A model generated the notes under the pieces. It had not been told where the DNA came from, searched no databases, and saw only the letters and a program-made list of their open reading frames with translations. A stretch of DNA of 64,000 nucleotides, taken from assembly GCA_907165135.1 (NCBI GenBank), contig OU015567.1, positions 5,275,001 to 5,339,000 on the forward strand, in the 5' to 3' direction. The DNA is from Oikopleura dioica (Eukaryota; Chordata; Appendicularia; Copelata; Oikopleuridae). A program made the translations under genes and the position numbers. Below are positions 57,780-64,000 of this stretch, in pieces (within the stretch, counting starts at the first letter, position 1; every line of letters begins with the position of its first letter).

Positions 57780-60123
57780 ATGGAGCAAATCGTAAATTTT
57801 CTAACAGACAAATCAGAGAATCCGAGCGAAAATGATATTTACGAAAATTTGGTGGATATTATGTTCCAAATGGACAGTGGATTTGGCCAGTGTGTGTTTT
57901 TGTTGGACAAGGGAAACTTTAATCTGTTTCTTAATAAGTTGAAGAGATATGTGGTTATTAACTCGATGAATTTTCTAAGGAAGGCCTCAAAAATTCAAAT
58001 CTTTACTGAAGAAATTACTTAATTGGGAAAAATCTCAAAAAAACTATGTTTATTTTGGGCAAAATCGACGAATAAAATCAGATAATTTTGATGAAATTTC
58101 GGTCAAATTTTAACCAATCAGATGGTCGCTTTTGGTCCGTGAGCCAATGAGATTCGAGAATATATTGACACAAAATTTCGGTCGATTTATTGTACTTTTT
58201 TTGCTTTTTCGAGCCAAAAAATTAGAAAACCGGTAAATAAGGGTCCTCCTTTTGACATGATATTTTCGCTCTAGAATTTTCGAGACCTTTTTGAAGAGAC
58301 GAAATTCCACTGATATCAAGCCTGGAAAAGGCCTCAATCGAAGACTGGCGAGCTATTTCAAATGTGGTCATTTTCTGCGCTGTTCAGCACTCCTCATGGT
58401 AAGCAATTCTAAAGATGCTCAAATCAAAAAATCTGTAGCCAACAATCGCTCATCGAGATCCTCCAAAAAATGCCGGAATCTCGCCAAAAAGAAATCATGG
58501 AAAAAATGAACACGCTCCGAAATCAACACTCGCTAAACGACGAACTAAGCGCGGAGATTTACAAACAGACCCAAAGAGCTGATCAATGCGAGCTGGAAAA
58601 TGAGCAGCTGAGGGAAGAAATAACGAGGTTGCGATCAAAAGCGGAGAATTTGAACAGAGAGAAGGCGTTTATCGCGGATTCTTGTGAGCAGACGGTTTTG
58701 GAGATTCGCTCGAAATTGGAGTCTGTGAGGGAAGAGCTGCTAAGGACGGAGCATCAGTTTGAGGAAGAAAGATTGATAAGGTAAGTTTTCACATGACATG
58801 GGGCCTTTTGAGGGGGTGGCAAAAAAAATTTCGACAAATTTTGCGTGGGCGGCTCCTTGGCTGCTGATTGGCCGGTGCCCCGAATCAAGGCTTCTGATTG
58901 GTTGAAAATTTTCACGAAAATTGTCGAAATTTTTTGTCCGTTCCCTCTTTTGAGGTCGGAAACCTGTGTAGAAAACCTGAGTCAGGTTTTAAAACAGGTT
59001 GAACTTACTTGATGAATCTTCACAGACTCCTGTCAAAGCATAGCCATTGATAATTACAGGCTCAGCATAAGTATTCATCACGTGACCGAGCTCGAAGTAG
59101 CACGCGCAGACGGGCTGGATCCCCATCAACTCCATAAACTCGGTCGTAACGCAGTAGGCATTGAAAGGAGCACAATCATCTGTGGAAGAACAGTTTATTT
59201 CCCAAACAGCCATGGCAGTGACTCTCAGAAACGGCAGACTTGTGAGCAAAATAAGAAGCTTAGAAATTTTTAGCTCAAAATTCAAAAAAAAAAATCTTAC
59301 TTGTTCAAACTTCATTTTTCAAATCTCTTCGATCTTTGATTTTTTGTGGCTAGTCTGAGATGGAACGATTTTCTGAACACTTTTGAGCGCAGTTCATAGT
59401 TTTTACAGCTTTCAGATTACAACGAAAATGTTATTTACGGCATAAACAGAGGTTAAGGTCATTTCAACTTCATACTTGCCATAAATCGAGAATTCTAAGC
59501 ATCTTTTATAAACTTCGTCATCATCAGCGCAATCTGAATATTTCAGGGAGGAGCTGGAAAAATCAGAAGAATCGATCCGACAATCACTTTCTCAAAAAGA
59601 AGAAGACTTCCAAACAACCCTATCTGAGCTTCAAAAGTCTCATGTTCAGCGAGCCGAATTTGAAGAGCTTCAAAAAGAATACGACAACCTGCAAAATGAG
59701 TTTGAAATCATCAACGTCAATTATGTCGACAAAAGTCTTGAATACGACGATTTACAAGAAGAAATGAAGAAATTAAAGGTCAGTTTTGAAAATAAAAAAA
59801 TGATCGTTTTTCAACCCTTTTTTGCTCAGAAAGAATGCAGCTTCGCGAAAAATCTCAAAAAAGAAAACAAAAATTTAAAAATCCAGCTCGAGGAACTCAT
59901 TTGGTCGCACGAAAACGAGCTCGCCGAGAAAGAACACTTCATGGAAGATCGAATCAAAACACTAGAAAATCTGCTCGAAGAATCACATGACGAAAACGAG
60001 CGACTTTCAGAAGAGCTTTTGGATCTCCGCGATTTCGAAATTGAAAAGTCGCTTTCTGCAGAACTCGGGAAAATCGACAAAAGCCCCGATTTTGAAAGAG
60101 TCATCGAGCCAGTTTCAGGTTAG
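57780..60123 (+). CDS. Coiled-coil protein with Hook-like N-terminal segment
   Basis: Well-supported exons: 58297-58398, 58439-58780, 59547-59778 and 59830-60123, all in phase, ending at a TAG directly after EPVSG. The first reads EIPLISSLEKASIEDW and VVIFCAVQHSSCQQSLIEI, which resembles the LGCAVNC...YIQ segment of Hook-family proteins (HOOK/CCDC88). About 300 residues of uninterrupted coiled coil follow (ELSAEIYKQTQRADQCELEN, EELEKSEESIRQSLSQKEED, KNLKIQLEELIWSHENELAE). A dynein/vesicle adaptor role would follow if the Hook reading is right. The upstream frame from the ATG at 57780 (MEQIVNFLTDKSENPS) may be its first exon or a separate small protein; its junction to 58297 is unresolved. A tctag acceptor at 57745, about 100 nt after the previous poly(A) signal, suits trans-splicing in an operon. 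Confidence 0.55.
58083..58945. repeat. Two CCAAT-family MITE copies
   Basis: Copies at 58083-58192 (taaccaatcagatgg ... gagccaatgagattc) and 58812-58945 (aaaatttcgacaaattttgcgtgggcggc ... cttctgattggttgaaaat), both in introns of the coiled-coil gene. They are in opposite orientations and diverged from the reference copy. Confidence 0.65.
58989..59315 (-). CDS. Small secreted Cys-rich protein nested in an intron
   Basis: Minus-strand gene lying wholly inside the intron 58781-59546 of the coiled-coil gene. MKFEQ (59301-59315), a 40-45 nt GTAAGA...CTAAG intron, then LLILLTSLPFLRVTAMA gives a signal peptide. The mature part has six cysteines: INCSSTDDCAPFNAYC, QPVCACYFELGHV and GVCEDSSS, before a stop. 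About 95 residues. Spacing is EGF-like (C.....C....C...C.C....C) but incomplete as an EGF module. Function unknown. Confidence 0.5.
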   Translation of the reverse strand: MKFEQVRFFFLNFELKISKLLILLTSLPFLRVTAMAVWEINCSSTDDCAPFNAYCVTTEFMELMGIQPVCACYFELGHVMNTYAEPVIINGYALTGVCEDSSSKFNLF

Positions 60124-60128
60124 TTTGT

Positions 60129-61775
60129 TTATTGGGGAGTATAGGAAAAGAAATACATTCCAAGCTGCATTTTCGGCTGAAGCGATTTGTAAAAATTGAG
60201 CTTTTTTGGTTTGCCCCACTCGTTGCATTCTTCGTAGCGCAGGTCGTAGACAAAACCGCCAGAGCAGCAGCCGAAAAGAAGGGATTTGTAAGCGTTGCCG
60301 TTGCAGCAGGCTTCGTCAGGGGCGAGTTGGATTTTGAAATCATTGTTTCCGCATAATCGGTTTTCATCGACCTCGGCTTTTTGGACGACTCGATTTCTTA
60401 AAAACGATTGGAAAATTAACCCGCAGGAAAAGCAATATCTTTTGGCAGGGGGCGCCCTTTTAGCCAATCACAGTCAAGTATTTTTTCCATTAGCCAATCA
60501 GACAGGACCCCCCTCCGATCTCCGCTGGGCCTGACCCTAGCTTATTCATTTCCGACTTACTCGATACAAAAAGCTTCATCCCTTGAAAACGAACTTCCAG
60601 AACAACAACCTTCTTTCGCTGGCTCCTTTAATTCACTACCGCCACAGCAGACTCGCCCATCATTAACATATTTTTCTGAGCAACAAGAATATCCATTTTG
60701 TTTTTCAAAAACTTTTCCGCCGCAGCAAACTTGTTTCCTGGAATAATAAGGTGCTCCTTCGCAGCATTTATCACCAGCGCTTCGGCTTACAAGTTTGTTT
60801 CCGCAGCAAAGGTGAAACTGGACACTGTAGGTCTCCTCTGTTCGTATCATTTTCTTTCCATCCCAAGATGAGATCGAGCATTTTCGCGTGTTCAGGGTGA
60901 AAAATGGGTTGTATTCTCTCACGACTTCAATCTTTGCGGGCTGGTTTGTTGGCGTTGGAGAGAGATAAGTCCTCGCAGTTGGCGGTGGTTGCTCTTTTTT
61001 CTCATTTTTCGGGCATTTTCCGGGCTTGAGCGAAATATCATCGAAGGCAACTTCTGACGCAAAGCTAAAACCGCGAGTTACAGTGAGAAAGAGCTGCATT
61101 TTCCCCCATCTCCAAGTTTCTGGAAGCTCAGTTTCTAGACGAACTTCGATCCAGTGCTCATTATTGACGGATTTTTTGGGAAGATTGCTGATGATTATTT
61201 CTTCGTTTTTGTTCAAATTCTTTTTTTGGGCTTCAAATTTGAATTCTAGCGCTTTGAACTGCCAATTTTCGCCCTTCCTTTAGCCCAAGGGATCGTCTAA
61301 AAAGCGCCTTTCCGTAGGCCAAGTAAAAGAGCTCGATACAGTAGGTTTTGTCTGTAATTTGAACTTCCGGGGAAAAAATCTTGGCTCCATCCATATTTTT
61401 CTTGTTTCGACTGCCAGTCACAAGATATCCGCCCTTTTCGCCACTCCGATCTGATTTTGCCCCAGTAAGGGCGGAGTAAGATTGGCCAAATCTCTGCTCG
61501 AATCGTATCTCTTTTAATTTTTATTGAAAAAAAAAGAAATTCATATTTACGAATTTTTAAAAAAAGTCTTACTTACTCGAGTTCTGATCATTTTTCCAGC
61601 TCGAAGGGGATTCTCATTTGTTAATTAGTTTTCATAAAGGATGAAGTTTTTAGAATCCCTGGCCAGGACACCAATCTTCATTCCAAGAGCATTGAAAGCC
61701 ATAAATTTTCTCTCCGTCGATAAAAACTCTTGCATCGGCAAAATTCAACAAAATTAAATCAAGGAAAAAAGTCAT
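60129..61775 (-). CDS. Secreted MAM-domain protein with galaxin-like repeats
   Basis: Exons 61658-61775, 61577-61612, 61295-61510, 60561-61245 and 60129-60396 give 440 residues in one frame. A signal start (MTFFLDLILLNFADA) precedes a MAM domain: CSWNEDWCPGQ, SSWKNDQN, QRFGQSYSALTGAKSDRSGE, CIELFYLAYGKALF, WIEVRLETE, FLTVTRGFSFASEVAFDDI, PGKC. A Pro/Thr linker follows, then galaxin-like CC repeats (HLCCGNKLVS, DKCCEGAPYYSRKQVCCGGK, SCCSEKYVNDGRVCCGG, CCSGSSFSRDEAFC, ACCNGNAYKSLLFGCCSGG). MAM mediates adhesion; galaxins are matrix proteins of corals and other animals. Introns 61613-61657 and 61246-61294 begin with GA; only these splits keep the MAM frame. A TATA box precedes the start. It ends convergently, 5 nt from the coiled-coil gene stop. 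Confidence 0.8.
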
Positions 61776-62118
61776 CTCCGAATATCTGTCTCTCTTAGCT
61801 CAAATAATGAGCTGAAAAAAGGAATCTATTTATACTGTTTTCTGTTTATGAATTCAGAACTCGCTGATTCGAAAAAGTTATTTTTGGTATCTCTTGCTTT
61901 TTAGATCTTTTTATATTTGGAACATAGAACATTTGCTGCCCGGAAATGAATAAACATTTTTTTACAACATGAAATCCGAGTAAATTTTTATTATGCAAAT
62001 ACCGAGTGCACTCCCTTAATTTTTCTTCTCATTCTAGAGCTGGTCGAATTTCTTCCGGAAGAACTGAAATTTGAAAATTCCTTATTTTGGATGATAGATT
62101 CTATAAAATTACCGATAG
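61776..62118 (-). promoter_or_regulatory. Short intergenic region with TATA box (61827-61834)
   Basis: On the minus strand TATAAATA lies about 50 nt upstream of the ATG at 61775, with room for a start site near 61800. The rest (61840-62118) is AT-rich, lies downstream of the astacin stop, and holds nothing else supportable. Confidence 0.5.
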
Positions 62119-63981
62119 CTAGGCGTCAGTGTTACTGGTAGTAGTTGTAGTCGTAGTGGTAGCAGTAGGACAAAGCCCACAAGATTCTTTGCACATTTCT
62201 CGCATGTACATTGGATTTTTCGAGCAATTGCCGCTCGCAGCCAATGATGCGCAGTCATTATCTTTATCAGCACAACAAGGGCTTTTGACGGGGTCTCTGC
62301 ACTCACAGGTAAACCCAGATCTATCAGCAGTGTTGACGCATCGTTCGTTGTCAGCGCAATCATGATGAGCGCATGGAAAATGTTCTCCTGTTCGGGGTTC
62401 GGTTCCAGGTTCGCAGCTGAAGCTTATTTCTGGATGATCTCCGAACGGGAAAACGTAGCTAGCGGATAATTCTCCGTTGTCGCCAAAGCAGACGTTGTCT
62501 GATTCGGCCCCTGTCCAGGCCCACGGAGCATCGCATCCACCCCACCCAGGGAAGTCGCAGACAGTCCATCCTTTCTCCGTCTCCCATCGGATCCCTCCGA
62601 GCCATTCGTGGTCACCTGGGCATTGATAAAAATCCTTGCCGTTGTATGTCCCACAGGCGACGCAAGATCCGACGCCATTCCAGTTTACATAAAGAGAGGA
62701 GCAGCAGCCTAGGGCAGTTTTAGGCGCCTCCTCAAAGCAATCAGCGAGACGGTTATCTTCGTCTTCTCCGTCGAGACAGTCCCTAAAGCCATCGCAGAAT
62801 CTGTGCTCGAAGATCGGTCGGATCACGCCAACGACATCTGGCTCAAGGCACCTTGATCGCGGCACGAGCGGGTGGGTATCGAGTTTGCCTTCGCAGTAGA
62901 GAGCGTGCCCCTGCTCGGCATCGGTGGTGGTGAGAAGGTGATGAGGAGCGTAGCTGCGGCCGTTGACGAGGGTGTACCCGGTCTTCATCAGAGTGGAAGC
63001 CGGCTCGAAGGGATGGCCACTGTCAATCCATTCATCTTCGTTGATGGCACCGACAGCATCTCCACCGGTGATGTGGTCAGCCCAATCTGGTCGATCTTCT
63101 TCGTGGAGAAAGCCGAGAGCGTGGAGGAACTCGTGATGGATGCCGCCGCCACTGATGCAAGAGTTTTCGAGTCGAAGTGCTTGCCATCCGGGATGGATTC
63201 CACTTACGCCATTGCTGCAATCGTCGAGTTCACAAACACCGATGAATGACCAGCAACCAGTGCTGTCCGAGGTCTCACCAACAATGTGAACACCGATGTC
63301 GTTCGAGAAGGCTCCATCGTACACGAATTTCAGACATCCCATGGCTTTGGTCAGGTCGGCGAGCTCATCGTGGATTTGCTGCCAGCTTTCTTTTGGAACT
63401 GTATCTTGAATGGCATATGGAACAACGTATCGTCCATCCGAGTCGGTCTCGCTCCACTTTACAGCCCAGCTGTTTAAACCTCTGACAACTCTATGTCTGC
63501 TTGGTGCGTTCTGGTAAATATTCAGCTTGTCAGCATCGTAACCGAGCTTGACAAGGGCATCAACTTGCCACGGAGCGACAACGAGATCGCCAGACTCGCC
63601 CTGGTCGCCGTGGGCGCTACTTCTTGTATACGCCCAGGGCAGATCTCCTGGGTAGCGTGCTCGTTTCCATTTTGTAGTTGAAGTCTAAAAAATTTTTTAT
63701 TTGAAATTTTTGGCCGAAACTCGTACATTGCAAGTAGCAATCGCTGAAGTAGTAGTTGTGGTCGTTGTTGTTATCGAATTTTGACAGTTTTTTCCAGTAA
63801 AAGATTCAGGACACAGGCATGAATAACCTCTATCATCGCTCGAGCAGATTCCATTGTTGAGACAAGGTTCGCTGGCGCATGGAGAGATCTCTTTCGAGTC
63901 CTTCATTGATACCAAAACAGACGGTATTATGACAGCCATGGCACCAATCAGCGCAACTAGTATTTTCACAAAAGTTTCCAT
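62119..63981 (-). CDS. Astacin metalloprotease with EGF, LDLRa-like and ShKT modules
   Basis: Two exons, 63727-63981 and 62119-63684, give about 606 residues. The N-terminus has a hydrophobic segment (ILVALIGAMAVIIPSVLV) serving as signal or anchor, an EGF module (CASEPCLNNGICSSDDRGYSC) and a Thr run. The catalytic domain has RVVRGLNSWAVKW, VVPYAIQDTVP, the zinc site HHEFLHALGFLHEEDRPD (HExxHxxGxxH) and a likely Met-turn at STLMKTGY. After it come CDGFRDCLDGEDED (LDLRa-like), a Trp/Gly/Cys-rich section, a second EGF-like part (CADNERCVNTADRSGFTC) and a ShKT module (DCASLAASGNCSKNPMY ... CKESCGLC), then a Thr tail. Astacins process matrix and growth factors outside cells. The second exon is unusually long and GC-rich compared with its surroundings. 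Confidence 0.88.
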
Positions 63982-64000
63982 AACAAACGAGTTTTGTAAC

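Overview
The window looks like a compact animal nuclear genome, most likely an appendicularian tunicate such as Oikopleura dioica. Genes lie on both strands with small gaps. Most introns are about 40-60 nt. Several conserved proteins only read through if introns begin with GA rather than GT and end in AG; G*-AG introns of this kind are known from Oikopleura. The gene content is metazoan: PDE1, tau-type MAP, ferroportin, an ARHGEF10/17-type RhoGEF, ZNFX1-like, a class A GPCR, ZP proteins, a MAM-galaxin protein and an astacin. The species call is an inference. Exon coordinates were worked out by hand from reading frame, splice phase and family conservation; for most genes the exon lengths sum to a multiple of three.

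Layout. 0-3 kb: a ZP-domain membrane protein (+) and a one-finger C2H2 protein (+). 3.5-8.5 kb: PDE1 (-) with a 1.6-kb foldback element in one intron. 9.3-10.1 kb: a small single-pass membrane protein (+). 10.4-17.4 kb: type II membrane/kelch-like gene A (-), carrying a 1.3-kb hAT-like hairpin. 18.6-21.6 kb: a seven-repeat tau-like MAP (-). 22.8-24.6 kb: ferroportin (+). 24.7-26.5 kb: two tandem four-pass proteins (-), one with an in-frame TGA. 28.7-34.7 kb: RhoGEF (+). 34.7-38.3 kb: a tandem segmental duplication holding two secreted paralogues (-) and a truncated copy of the start of the next gene. 38.1-39.8 kb: a secreted coiled-coil protein (+). 40.0-42.9 kb: a ZNFX1-like zinc-finger protein without its helicase (-). 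43.8-46.0 kb: a GPCR (-). 48.7-52.4 kb: gene B, paralogue of gene A (-). 53.9-56.1 kb: a small basic protein and a secreted ZP protein (-). 56.5-57.6 kb: a Cys-rich secreted protein (+), possibly operonic with a coiled-coil gene (57.8-60.1 kb, +) that has a small minus-strand gene nested in an intron. 60.1-64.0 kb: MAM-galaxin and astacin proteins (-).

Much of the DNA between exons is short palindromic or terminal-inverted-repeat elements in at least five families. Two candidate GA-AG introns of the RhoGEF gene consist almost entirely of copies of one of these families (two CCAAT-like cores exactly 30 nt apart). That points to transposon-derived introns and is the most interesting signal here. 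No RNA genes or CRISPR arrays were recognised.
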